Shown in pieces: positions 7,508 through 16,626 of a stretch of DNA of 23,931 nt. The DNA comes from Corallochytrium limacisporum (Eukaryota > Opisthokonta): the NCBI GenBank assembly GCA_002811645.1, contig PDIP01000106.1:119635-143565 (forward strand), given 5' to 3'. Both the position numbers and the translations under genes were made by a program. Within the stretch, counting starts at the first letter, position 1. Every line of letters begins with the position of its first letter. The notes below the pieces were generated by a model. That model was not told the DNA's origin, made no database searches, and saw nothing but the letters and a program-made list of their open reading frames with translations.

Positions 7508-9913
7508 ATGCATGACACCGGTTTGCACCACACCAGCGGTGGCCTCGACGAACTCATCGCCGTGCCACTTCAACGCTGGACTGTCACCATTCATCCGGAC
7601 TACGTAGGGGAGCACCAAGCTAAGGCGCAGGAAATTGCAGATCAGTATGACATGCGGTTGCACATGAATATTGCGGGACAGGAGCATTCGTTCGAGTTCC
7701 TCCTGCCAGAGGGCCACTGCCACATGAACGAGGCTGATAACGAAGAGTGTACGACTCTTCGGGACATTGAAGTAATTGAAGACATCCTTGCATCTCACCA
7801 CACTGTTCAGGAAGCACAGAGGCAGATTGGGCGGCGGCGATATCGCAAAGCACCAGTAAATCCGGAAGATCCCGAAGAAGGACAAACAGGCAGCGTTGAC
7901 AGTGTTGGTGAAACGACTACCAGCGAAGATGAAGAAATGACAAAAGAGGAGCGGTGGCGAAATTTGTTTCGGGATCCTCTCTACAGTTTTCAATGGTATC
8001 TTTTTAACCGAGAAGGATCCGTGCACATGAACGCTGGGGAAGTTTGGGATATGGGTTACACAGGGAATGGTACCGTTGTGAGTGTCATAGACGACGGTAT
8101 CGAATACACTCACCCCGATCTGAAAAAGAATTATATCGCAAGTATCGGTTACGATTTCAACAGCAATGATGAGGATCCCTACCCGAGAGAAGAGGACCCT
8201 ATCAACAAGCATGGGACTCGGTGCGCAGGCGAGATTGCTGGGGAGGCAGACAATGAAGTTTGTGGTGTCGGTCTTGCGTACGAAGCGTCCGTGGGTGGTA
8301 TCCGTCTCATTGATGGGGATATTAGCGATGATATGGAGGCTGGTGCCTTCAATATGCATCTGGATAAGGTACATATTTACACAGCCTCTTGGGGACCTAA
8401 CGACGATGGCCGAACTGTCGAAGGGCCCGGTCCGAAGGCCTCTAAGGCCCTCATCACTGGCACTGAGAAAGGGCGCGACGGCCTAGGCGCGATCTATTTC
8501 TTTGCGTCTGGTAATGGAGGGTCCGTCATGGATAATTGTAATGCCGATGGGTACACCAATTCCATGTACACTATCAGTGTGGGCAGTGTAAATGATCAAG
8601 GAGGGCACCCATGGTATATGGAACGGTGTGCTGCGACACTCATTTGCTCTCCGTCCTCTGGAAGCAAAGAAAACAAATTCGTCATTACTACAGACCTGCA
8701 CGGACGGTGCACAAAGCGTTTCACAGGAACGTCGGCCAGTTCCCCACTAGGTGCTGCTGTTGGAGCCTTGATTCTTGAAGCCAACCCGAAAATTGGCTGG
8801 CGTGACATGCAGTATATTTTGCTACGAACTGCAGTGCGCACGGATCGGGATAATGAGGACTGGCAGACGAACGGGGCGGGCTACAAGTACGCTCATTGGT
8901 TCGGGTTCGGACTCATGAACGCGTCTGCCGCGGTACAATTAGCAAAACGTTGGCAGAATGTACCGGAACGGATTTCGTGCGAAACTGAAGTGACCAACGT
9001 AGGAAAGGTTATCAAGGGGGCCGGTGGTGTGGTTACCGAGGAAGTCCCTTTTCCCGCGGGCTGTGATTTTGATTCCCTTGAGCATGTGCAGCTGACAGTC
9101 ACTGTGGAGCACGAAATGCGGGGTGAGATCGTCATTGATGTAGTGGCACCCACTGGCATGACTAGCCACATGATGGAAGTGAGATCAAGGGACAAATCCA
9201 AGCACGGATTCCAAGGGTGGACAATGAATTCCGTAGCTCACTGGGGTGAGAATCCGAAGGGCACGTGGAAGGTTAGTGTGGCAGACGGTCGGCCCAAAAC
9301 CACTGTAGATGGCCGTTTCGTAAAGTACCAGCTCAAATGGCATGGAATACGGACTGCTGACTGGGAGGGACCGCTGGACAGTCCCCCGGACCAGGCCACT
9401 TCATCAACCAATACGGGTACAAGCGCAAGTACTGAAAGCACCAAAGGAGAAACATCCGTCTCCACTCCGGCAACTAAGTCATCCGTATCGCAATCAGATA
9501 CAAACACTCAACCTAGCACCAGCCCATCATCCCCTGCGAGTGAGGTCACCACCAAGCCTGAAACAAATAGCACGGAGACTCTATCTTCAAGCAAGACATC
9601 AAGCTCTACTGCTCCTACGAAACAGGATTCGGACGCCACTAGTGATCAAGGAAGCGGCAGTGGTTCCACAGGAGCTGGCCAATTTCTGGCTCTAGGCTTT
9701 GGTCTTGTGTTAGTCGTTGGATTGGTCGTTGGTATTGCGGGAATTTTACGAAAGCGCGACAGCAGCTCATTTAATGATTTCGAGAAAATGCAACACGAAG
9801 AACTGCATGACCTCAGCCATAATGGCACCCGTGTTCGTCCGAACTTTGGCGACGACGACGACGACGATGATGATGGAGATGAAGAAGTCTTTAACGCTGA
9901 CATAGGCTCCTAG
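7508..9913 (+). CDS. KEX2: Kexin/furin-type subtilisin proprotein convertase
   Basis: Ca2+-dependent serine endoprotease that cleaves secretory precursors after dibasic sites in the late Golgi. Seen over 801 residues: a prodomain (about 24-114, opening RWTVTIHP and ending in the basic cluster GRRRYRK, the likely autoprocessing zone); an S8B catalytic domain with Asp195 (VIDDGIE), His235 (NKHGTRCAGE), oxyanion Asn336 (ASGNGG) and Ser409 (GTSASSP); a P/Homo B domain (about 480-615); a Ser/Thr-rich stalk (628-722); one membrane segment (725-747); and a cytosolic tail with eight consecutive Asp (782-789) but no Tyr. The length is close to yeast Kex2 (814). The oddity is that the N-terminus, MHDTGLHH..., is not a signal peptide, although the enzyme must enter the ER. 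The frame is open back to 7463 without one, so a spliced 5' exon is likely. The ATG used here may therefore be internal to the true protein. Confidence 0.93.
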   Translation: MHDTGLHHTSGGLDELIAVPLQRWTVTIHPDYVGEHQAKAQEIADQYDMRLHMNIAGQEHSFEFLLPEGHCHMNEADNEECTTLRDIEVIEDILASHHTVQEAQRQIGRRRYRKAPVNPEDPEEGQTGSVDSVGETTTSEDEEMTKEERWRNLFRDPLYSFQWYLFNREGSVHMNAGEVWDMGYTGNGTVVSVIDDGIEYTHPDLKKNYIASIGYDFNSNDEDPYPREEDPINKHGTRCAGEIAGEADNEVCGVGLAYEASVGGIRLIDGDISDDMEAGAFNMHLDKVHIYTASWGPNDDGRTVEGPGPKASKALITGTEKGRDGLGAIYFFASGNGGSVMDNCNADGYTNSMYTISVGSVNDQGGHPWYMERCAATLICSPSSGSKENKFVITTDLHGRCTKRFTGTSASSPLGAAVGALILEANPKIGWRDMQYILLRTAVRTDRDNEDWQTNGAGYKYAHWFGFGLMNASAAVQLAKRWQNVPERISCETEVTNVGKVIKGAGGVVTEEVPFPAGCDFDSLEHVQLTVTVEHEMRGEIVIDVVAPTGMTSHMMEVRSRDKSKHGFQGWTMNSVAHWGENPKGTWKVSVADGRPKTTVDGRFVKYQLKWHGIRTADWEGPLDSPPDQATSSTNTGTSASTESTKGETSVSTPATKSSVSQSDTNTQPSTSPSSPASEVTTKPETNSTETLSSSKTSSSTAPTKQDSDATSDQGSGSGSTGAGQFLALGFGLVLVVGLVVGIAGILRKRDSSSFNDFEKMQHEELHDLSHNGTRVRPNFGDDDDDDDDGDEEVFNADIGS
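9851..9874 (+). repeat. In-frame GAC/GAT microsatellite in kexin tail
   Basis: Five GAC codons followed by three GAT codons encode the Asp-8 run of the kexin cytosolic tail (residues 782-789). The run is prone to slippage, and the GAT interruption suggests selection for the acidic patch rather than pure repeat expansion (inference). Confidence 0.85.
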
Positions 9914-10087
9914 AGAGGTACATACACGTTTTAATACTTTGATTGGCACAAGCAAGAAGCGTTGTCTTTAGTCAATGTTTTATGGTTTCTTCCAATTTGA
10001 TATTTCATCTTCTTTCCTCTGCTCACTTACCTCTGCTTGCAAATAATGAACCCATCAGACATTGTACGTTATTTTCAAACCACAAGG
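9914..10087. other. Convergent 3' region, kexin and aspartyl aminopeptidase
   Basis: The two genes end 174 bp apart on opposite strands, so their 3' UTRs probably meet or overlap. No canonical AATAAA is visible on either strand in the gap. Confidence 0.5.
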
Positions 10088-11560
10088 TCAGACCTTCTTG
10101 GACTTATCCACAGCTGTGAATTCGCGGAAGAAACTGTTTGTCAGGTTCACAAGATGATCTACATCATCTACACCGCACATTTCGCGGATGGAATGCATGG
10201 ACAGTTGAGGTATGCCCAAGTCGACGGTGCGAATGCCCAGCTTTGAGGCTAGGATGGGCCCAATGGTTGAGCCACACGGAGAGTCATTGCGTACCATGAC
10301 GTCTTGGATAGGTACATTGGCCATCTTGGCCACTGTACGCAACAAGCTTGCACTGAGATCATTGGTAGCGTACCTTTGGTTCGAGTTGAACTTGATTGTG
10401 GGTCCCTTGTGGAACTGGGGCTTGTGGTTGTTTTCGTGCTTCTCTTCGTAGTTCGGATGTACTCCATGGACCATATCCGCAGAGACCAGGAACGATTTGG
10501 CAATCGCTTCGGAGAATTTCTCAGGCTTGCACATACGACGCAGGGTGTGTTCCAGAAGCTGTGATCCGGCACCTTGCGCGGATGAACTGCCAACTTCCTC
10601 GTGGTCAAACAAACAGACCATGCGGATGTTCTCCTCCTCGGATAGGTTCCCCAGCGAGTCAATTAGACCCTGCAGTGAACAGTAGGAGCAGCCCAGGTTA
10701 TCCAAGCGTGGCGAAAACACGAACTCATTGTTAATTCCGCCAACAACAGCAGGTTGGGTGTCAGCTAAGGACAACTCCATGTCCATGAGCACGTCATTCT
10801 CCTTCAAGTCGAGTTCTTCCCGGATCAGCTTGGTGAGGGTGGTATGGTGTCGTGCTTTCGGCGTATCATCGTCGTTGCCGCTGTCTTTACCATTGTTTTC
10901 ACTGGCAGGTTCGTTCAACTGGTCCTTGACCTTGGTGGACAAGACCGACACAAGTTGGTTCTCTTTGTTGAACTCGAATCCTTTGGTGTTGACTTCACGG
11001 TTCAGGTGGATGGCCAGGTTTGGAACGCGCACGATCGGCCGCTTTACCCACAGGCGCTTACCCTCAAGCACCCCATCTCGCTCTATTATTACTCGGCCAG
11101 CCAATGTCAGGTCCCGATCGAACCAGGTATGCCACAGACCACCGCCGTACGTCTCTACTCCCACCATATTGAAGCCGGCCTTTGTGATCTTGGAAGTAGG
11201 TTTCACGCGCAGATTGGGACTGTCCGTGTGGGCACCGACAATGTTAAAGCCATTACCTTCCTGATACTTTGCACCGACAGCAAAGGCAAAGATGGTGGTC
11301 TCGTTACGGGTGGTGTAGTATAGTTTGCCAGGCTGCACATCCCAGGACTCACGCTCGTTGAGGTACTGGAAGCCAGCCTTTTCGAGGATGGCAGCAGCCT
11401 GGTCTACAACGTGGAAAGGTGAGACACCACCGTTGAGGAAGTCAAGGAATGATGATGTGTATATTCCGCTCATTCTTATGCTCGACGACAGAAGACGACG
11501 ATAGAGTAGTGTTGAAATTCCAGATCGATTTGATACTATCTTGATGGACAGCGGGGGCAT
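10088..11560 (-). CDS. DNPEP: Aspartyl aminopeptidase (M18 metallopeptidase)
   Basis: Dinuclear zinc exopeptidase that removes N-terminal Asp/Glu from peptides; normally a cytosolic dodecamer of the tetrahedral aminopeptidase fold. In the 490 residues I see the expected metal and catalytic residues: His111 and Asp113 in GAHTDSP, Asp287 in RLDNLG, Glu321-Glu322 in DHEEVGS, Asp362 in SADMVHG, and His456 in QLSMHSIRE. An acidic insert (about 215-240) sits where the family has a variable loop. Before the conserved start there are 29 residues rich in Arg, Ser and Leu with no acidic residue, like a mitochondrial presequence. Met30 (codon at 11471-11473, A at -3) would give the usual cytosolic form. 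It is convergent with kexin (174 bp between stops) and divergent from NPRL3. The family call is very secure; dual localisation is an inference. Confidence 0.95.
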   Translation of the reverse strand: MPPLSIKIVSNRSGISTLLYRRLLSSSIRMSGIYTSSFLDFLNGGVSPFHVVDQAAAILEKAGFQYLNERESWDVQPGKLYYTTRNETTIFAFAVGAKYQEGNGFNIVGAHTDSPNLRVKPTSKITKAGFNMVGVETYGGGLWHTWFDRDLTLAGRVIIERDGVLEGKRLWVKRPIVRVPNLAIHLNREVNTKGFEFNKENQLVSVLSTKVKDQLNEPASENNGKDSGNDDDTPKARHHTTLTKLIREELDLKENDVLMDMELSLADTQPAVVGGINNEFVFSPRLDNLGCSYCSLQGLIDSLGNLSEEENIRMVCLFDHEEVGSSSAQGAGSQLLEHTLRRMCKPEKFSEAIAKSFLVSADMVHGVHPNYEEKHENNHKPQFHKGPTIKFNSNQRYATNDLSASLLRTVAKMANVPIQDVMVRNDSPCGSTIGPILASKLGIRTVDLGIPQLSMHSIREMCGVDDVDHLVNLTNSFFREFTAVDKSKKV

Positions 11561-12723
11561 TCTACCTACACTTTCTGGTCTCCGGGACCTTATTCAAATA
11601 CCCTGCCCTGCGTGGCGGTAGTTCTTCGCGCTGGTGCAACGAATACGGGTGGTGTGAGTGTGGTTATCTGAAGGTTACCCCAAAAAGTAATCCGTCACTT
11701 GGGCTGGCAGGCGCGTGTTCAAATAGATTTGGAGCCTCCAGAATTGTCCTACACCAACCGTCCCCCACCTCCCCGGGGAGCGCGGTCCACTTGGTCAATA
11801 CAACACCAATGTATATTTCTTTGACTGCAACCGGTACTCCTCACCCTCCTGCTCCGGCGAGGCCCCACTATTACGGCTTGCCTGGCTGGTAGGGAAAGGA
11901 ATACACACCCGTTCCAGGAGTTCGCCGATCAGGCGACGCAAGGGTGGGCAAGGAAGAGGGAGACGAAGTACTCCCTGTACGTGATTTAAACTGCTGCAGC
12001 TCCGCCCGCGCTCGATCTTCCCAAGGGTCTCGCCGGAAGTCATTGCGTAATTGCGGAGACTGGGAGCGGAGACACACGCGTACCTGTCACAGCGCCAGCG
12101 CCAACAGTGTCTCTTGCGCTTGCCCACCAGGTCGAGCTGTGCATGGACTGCATTTCTGTGCGAGTTTACGGGCAGTTCCTGGCGGGGCTAATACAAATGA
12201 TTTCTAATACAAAGCCCTGGGTACCAATGGATGGTTGTAGCTGTTCCCTACGCATTCGCACGCACACGCAACGATCAGAGAATTGGCAAATGAGCCTCGG
12301 AGAGGCCGTAAGTAAATGAAGTGTTTGCCAAGGTATCGGTCACTACCACTTCTCGCTGGTTAAGGGAAGCAGCATCTAGCAGATGCCGAAAAGTAAAGTG
12401 AGTGGCAGAGCAGTCCCTTCTGCCCCCGTCACCTTCAAGTGGCAGCAATCCCCGTTGCCCTCTGGAAACCTCTGCACTTATCAGTTGGCAGAATCTCCAC
12501 TGAGGCTACTTTCAAGGAACCACTTCACAGGTATTGAAACAGACAAATTAAGAAGTAAGCACAGGAGGGATTGAGAATGTATGAGAACCTTCGTGGTGTT
12601 ATTTAGCTCTAATGCAATCGCAGGAGAATGCAGACAAACACAAAAATGACATAGCCAAGGAATTAAGACAAAGTGGCGGCGGCACAAGGCCCGTCTTTAT
12701 CTCAGGACTAGCAGAACGGAACT
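11561..12723. other. Divergent promoter region, aspartyl aminopeptidase / NPRL3
   Basis: About 1.16 kb between two genes transcribed away from each other. It contains only short unsupported open frames, including several small ATG-starting ones upstream of NPRL3 that could act as upstream ORFs if the leader is long. No repeat, RNA gene or clear core-promoter element was recognised. Confidence 0.45.
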
Positions 12724-15186
12724 ATGGCAGCAGAATTGGGATTAGTAGCAATTCTTTTTGTTGTCTCTGGTGCCACGGGACCACGTCTACTGTATAAGTA
12801 TGGTGTAGATGATTACATGTATCATGAAAACAATATACATCCACAAGACAGACCACAGCAGGTTCCCAGTATCGTTAGTGGGACCGATGGGGCAGGCAAT
12901 AGTGATGGAGCAGAAGCTCATGGCAGCAGAGCCAAAGGGGTACGACCGCCAGGGCGCGTGCGTAGCAAAAGTGAAAGGGACACAGACCAGTACGGACGGA
13001 TGCGCAGTTTTGGAAATATTGCTGGTTACGAGGGGAGTTTTTTGGCAGACATTCTTAGCGCAAAGAGTGCGCTGAGCAACGAAGCCTTCCAATTGCGTAT
13101 CGATGATGTGCTCATGTTTGGATTTCCGACACCGTGTGAGAGCAGCAGACACATCGGTGAGCAAGGAACAAAGGAGTCTTCCTCGTCTATGAGCATTAGC
13201 AGTTTCACCTTGAATCTGATCTTTGACGCGAATGCTTTTGACTTCGCCTACGCCGCCAGTTTGGAGGAATTGTTAGGTAAAGTGGCCAAAGCCTTTCTAT
13301 ACGAAGAGGGACGGTGTGGATTCCTGAGCAAAGACGTGGCCAAACTAATTGATCTCTTGGATGTTCCCGAGGCATTGTGCCAGGAGTATCAGACTTTGTT
13401 GGAGCAAGATGTTTCAGAACGCAGAAAATCACAGGCCCTGGAGCAAAGGGATCTCACATCATCGATAAATTACAGAGATGGGAATGGAACCGATCAGCCA
13501 CTTTCCGTGGCCGTACCTCAGAAACCGGACCCAAGAACTCAGAAGGAAGCGGCTTCTACTGCTACTGACGGTGGCAGGGCCAAAGCCGACGACGACCAAG
13601 GGCTCGGGACTCAGGTCCCAACCGTTGACTCTGGAGCAGCACGATTCTTTCGGACTGCAAGCACAGCGACAAACATGCCGAGCGGAACATCGACCAAAAC
13701 CGTGGCAACAAAGGATGGCAGCAGTTCCAATACCACCGGCGATGAGCGTGAATCATCCACACCCCAAGTGGATGGCAGTGGGGTGGAAGTGGATTGGTCT
13801 GCAGTCAACCACGCCGAGAACCCCACAGTGGCTATTCACCAGATTGCCAATGTCTTGGCCGACCGAGTTGCCCTGGCCAAATGTCTGCAGAAGTGCTTCA
13901 TGTATACTTATAGAGCCTCGGAGCGACCCAGCACGGAACGTTTGGAAGTCACTGTGAATGGCTTGATTCGCCTGCACTTCCAACTTCAGCACCAGGACAG
14001 CATGCAGACCAAATTGCGAAGGAACGCGTTGCTACACAGGCGCTACAGTATTGCTACCGGACAGATCTCACAGCACCAGCAGCATCGGCAATACTCCACA
14101 GCACTGCCACAACATCAGATGCACTCTGCAGTGGACACGGGTTCTCGTGGTCGAGGACCCAGTGTTCTCCAGAATTACTACTTCAATTCCTACGGATGGT
14201 TCCGCAGTGCCATCGAAGGCACCAATGTAATTCATCAGTCTGGAGTAGGTACCAACGGCGACGGGGAACCCCAAGACAAGAGTGGCAATGGAGCTGGCGG
14301 CAATGGTAGCTCCAGACTTGACGGCGCCCTCTCCAACCAGGACAATCAGCAGAGTTCAGGCCTTTTCCGCACGGTAGCTGGCTACGAAGGCCGATATCGC
14401 GTCTCCAATGATCTGCCCCGGCCCTGCCAGACTCTTATCTTGTACCAACGGCCCCGGGATATACTCGCAAAGGTCCCAGATTCCTCCACGACACTGGCTT
14501 ACTTTGTTCGTACGCTGAGTCCATTGATGTCTATCGCAAATGTTGCAGCTGAGTTGGGAATGCCTCTGAAGCAAGCTATGGTTTTGGCTGAACACCTGGT
14601 CTACTGGCGTCAGGCAGCAGTTATGTTTCCACTGGCACCGCAAACCCGCGTTTGCATTTCATCACAGGCCAGCCTGGGACTCAATTCCGAGCTCACGCAC
14701 AAATTCGACGATGCTTTTCCTATGCGACCATTCCACCAAGTTTTGGCAGAGTACATGGACATGGAGCCTCTCGGAGACATGCTGAATCAAAAACTAGTGA
14801 CGGAGCGTCAAGGCGAGATCAATGTACTACTCTGGCTGCTGCGCCGTAGGCTGGTCACGCAGATGGTCGTCTACATGTACCTGAGTTTTGGGTCGTCGAC
14901 AGTTGCCGGCGATCCCACGGAAGAGCCAGTCGCATTGCAGGCTGTGTCTCGTATGCAACGGGCCAACTACATCCAGGATCACGAGGCACGCATGCTCCTG
15001 CAAAAATCACTCGGGGTTATTGATTCATCACAGTGGGATTTGCTCTGTGAAGTAGTCCCTTTTCTTCGTGGTCAGATTTGTCTGGACGAGATTGCGGCCA
15101 TTATAGAGCGGTCGTATGAAGACATTCTCGGGTTGGTAGACATCTTCCCCAATTGCATCCTACTCTCAGTGCAGCCCATAAATTGA
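12724..15186 (+). CDS. NPR3: NPRL3/Npr3, subunit of the SEACIT/GATOR1 complex
   Basis: With Npr2/NPRL2 and Iml1/DEPDC5 it forms the GAP complex for Rag GTPases that restrains TORC1 at the vacuole/lysosome when amino acids are short. Seen over 820 residues: a longin-type N-terminus (LVAILFVVSGATGPRLLYKY, 7-26); the conserved stretch GYEGSFLADILSAK with IDDVLMFGFP (about 101-135); a second conserved block SISSFTLNLIFDAN (157-170) and helices to about 400; Gln/Gly/Ser-rich linkers (230-350 and 440-545); and a winged-helix region (about 586-640, ending HLVYWRQAAVMFPLAP). The C-terminal block has INVLLWLLRRRLVTQ (699-713), then FLRGQICLDEI (780-790). It is longer than human NPRL3 (569) and shorter than yeast Npr3 (1146); the difference lies in the low-complexity linkers. 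The ATG has A at -3 and G at +4. No intron is needed. Confidence 0.9.
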   Translation: MAAELGLVAILFVVSGATGPRLLYKYGVDDYMYHENNIHPQDRPQQVPSIVSGTDGAGNSDGAEAHGSRAKGVRPPGRVRSKSERDTDQYGRMRSFGNIAGYEGSFLADILSAKSALSNEAFQLRIDDVLMFGFPTPCESSRHIGEQGTKESSSSMSISSFTLNLIFDANAFDFAYAASLEELLGKVAKAFLYEEGRCGFLSKDVAKLIDLLDVPEALCQEYQTLLEQDVSERRKSQALEQRDLTSSINYRDGNGTDQPLSVAVPQKPDPRTQKEAASTATDGGRAKADDDQGLGTQVPTVDSGAARFFRTASTATNMPSGTSTKTVATKDGSSSNTTGDERESSTPQVDGSGVEVDWSAVNHAENPTVAIHQIANVLADRVALAKCLQKCFMYTYRASERPSTERLEVTVNGLIRLHFQLQHQDSMQTKLRRNALLHRRYSIATGQISQHQQHRQYSTALPQHQMHSAVDTGSRGRGPSVLQNYYFNSYGWFRSAIEGTNVIHQSGVGTNGDGEPQDKSGNGAGGNGSSRLDGALSNQDNQQSSGLFRTVAGYEGRYRVSNDLPRPCQTLILYQRPRDILAKVPDSSTTLAYFVRTLSPLMSIANVAAELGMPLKQAMVLAEHLVYWRQAAVMFPLAPQTRVCISSQASLGLNSELTHKFDDAFPMRPFHQVLAEYMDMEPLGDMLNQKLVTERQGEINVLLWLLRRRLVTQMVVYMYLSFGSSTVAGDPTEEPVALQAVSRMQRANYIQDHEARMLLQKSLGVIDSSQWDLLCEVVPFLRGQICLDEIAAIIERSYEDILGLVDIFPNCILLSVQPIN

Positions 15187-15867
15187 TCCAAAATGAAGAC
15201 ATGCTGTTTCTGACACTTTTGGTTGTTAGCCGAATCATTAAATCCTATACCAATTGGACCTGTCAACTAACTGTGGCAGTTTTCGATCGCTGTTTAAACC
15301 GATCACCCCAAGTGCCCCTTCCCACCACCCCCCCTTGGTGGGGCCCTTACAATAGCGAAACTAATGAATTGTTCACCTCCCCCCCCCTCCCCTCAGTTTT
15401 CTGGAAGGTTTCTTGCTCTTAACCTTTCTCTTGTTCCCCTCGTCCCAATGTGGCAACTCTGCCGATTGAAGTTCTCTGTTGCCCTTGTGCCAGTCAGTCC
15501 TCTGCCTCTCTCCCTCGGAGAACCACGCGCTAAGAAATGTGCTGGCCGCAAAGGGGCTTCTAGAGGTCGTTTGCAGGTTTGTGGGCCGATGTTCGTTTCT
15601 ATCATTTTCCGGGGTACACGAACAATGGTTGTTTTCGCACAGGCGTCTAACATGCTGACAGATGAAGAACACTAGGTACTCAAGAACACCATAGGGTAGT
15701 CGTCCTTTCCCCAGTCTGCCAGAATCTCGTACCCACGCTTAGTTGCTGAGCATATTGTAAGTCATCATACGCGGGGTGTGAGATCATATTCTTGGAGGTG
15801 ATCTCGCTGTTACTAAGCATAGTAATCCAAGATTCCAGTCAGAAGCACTACAGATACACCTGGCACC
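15187..15867. other. Intergenic region NPRL3 to PA28-gamma
   Basis: Contains an ATTAAA (15237-15242) about 50 bp past the NPRL3 stop, a possible polyadenylation signal. A C-rich stretch includes a hairpin (15321-15342), and a strong pyrimidine tract with nine C residues is followed by AG at 15395-15396, which looks like a splice acceptor and could belong to a 5' UTR intron of the next gene. A 103-codon frame (15364-15675) starting in the C tract shows no family resemblance and is not called. Confidence 0.45.
15321..15342 (+). other. C-loop hairpin
   Basis: CCCACCA at 15321-15327 pairs perfectly with TGGTGGG at 15336-15342 around an 8-base loop of mostly C. It lies 135 bp after the NPRL3 stop codon, in the probable 3' UTR or just beyond it. 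Role unknown. Confidence 0.5.
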
Positions 15868-16626
15868 ATGAGGCCCCGCTCTGAGGTTTCTAACCGGGAA
15901 CTAGACATTGCACCTGAAGTCAAGAAGACGATGCATTCCCTCAGGGACCGACTAACGGGTGATGCCTGGTACTACATCAATGAGGTGTTTCCGCGCAAGA
16001 TTGTTGAATTGGACGAACTTTACAACAGCGATTTGTTTGATGTGCGAACTCTGGCCGAATTACAGGCCCCCACGGTCAACTCCAATAGCACCGCCGGTGA
16101 AGGCAGCAGTGATCAGCCGCCCACAAAGAAGCGTCACTTCGAAAATACCGACGGCGGCAAAGAATTTGATGCCTTTGATGGCACTGTGACCATGGATGTA
16201 CGTCTGCAGAAGATGATGGATGTACTAAGGCCGGAACTCGTTGACATCATTAAGAACTGTAACGCTGTGAAGATTTGGATTCAGCTTAACATTCCCCGGA
16301 TCGAAGATGGCAACAATTTCGGTGTGAGCATCCAGGAAGAGACGGTGAGTGAACTGAGTCGCGCCGAGGAAGCTGCATATGCGTATATGGAAAATTTTAC
16401 AAAGTTTTTTATCACACGGGGCAAAGTCAGCTCGAAAGTGCTTAAGTATCCAGGACTCAACGACTACAAGGTCGCCATCAGGCGGCTGGACGAAAAAGAG
16501 TGGATGGATCTAAAGTACCTTCTTCTGGAGATTCGTAACAACTACAGTATACTGCATGATATGCTGCTGAAGAATATGGACAAAATCAAGAAGCCTCGGA
16601 CCGGACATATGGAGAATCTTTACTGA
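15868..16626 (+). CDS. PSME3: Proteasome activator PA28-gamma (REG-gamma, 11S activator)
   Basis: Forms a heptameric ring that caps the 20S proteasome and promotes ATP- and ubiquitin-independent breakdown, typically in the nucleus. The 252 residues match the usual length (human 254). Seen: an N-terminal helix region (15-60) with LRDRLTGDAW and FPRKIVELDEL; a variable insert (65-105) containing the basic PPTKKRHFE, in the position of the human gamma nuclear localisation signal; a nearly invariant activation loop (about 142-159, PRIEDGNNFGVSIQEE); a second helix bundle with ITRGKVSSKVLKYP (182-195) and LHDMLLKNMDKIKKPR (229-244); and a C-terminal tail ending ENLY, the segment that docks into the 20S alpha ring. 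The ATG follows CACC, an excellent context. Identification is very secure. The gamma rather than alpha/beta type is supported by the short insert and the basic nuclear signal. Confidence 0.96.
   Translation: MRPRSEVSNRELDIAPEVKKTMHSLRDRLTGDAWYYINEVFPRKIVELDELYNSDLFDVRTLAELQAPTVNSNSTAGEGSSDQPPTKKRHFENTDGGKEFDAFDGTVTMDVRLQKMMDVLRPELVDIIKNCNAVKIWIQLNIPRIEDGNNFGVSIQEETVSELSRAEEAAYAYMENFTKFFITRGKVSSKVLKYPGLNDYKVAIRRLDEKEWMDLKYLLLEIRNNYSILHDMLLKNMDKIKKPRTGHMENLY

Noticed and set aside
7490-8374. 294-codon open frame on the minus strand
   Set aside because: Lies antisense to the conserved prodomain and catalytic domain of kexin, with no family resemblance of its own.
10728-11323. Plus-strand frames of 159-178 codons
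   Set aside because: Antisense to the M18 aminopeptidase.
15364-15675. 103-codon plus-strand frame and its minus-strand partner
   Set aside because: Starts within a C tract, low-complexity beginning, no family similarity.
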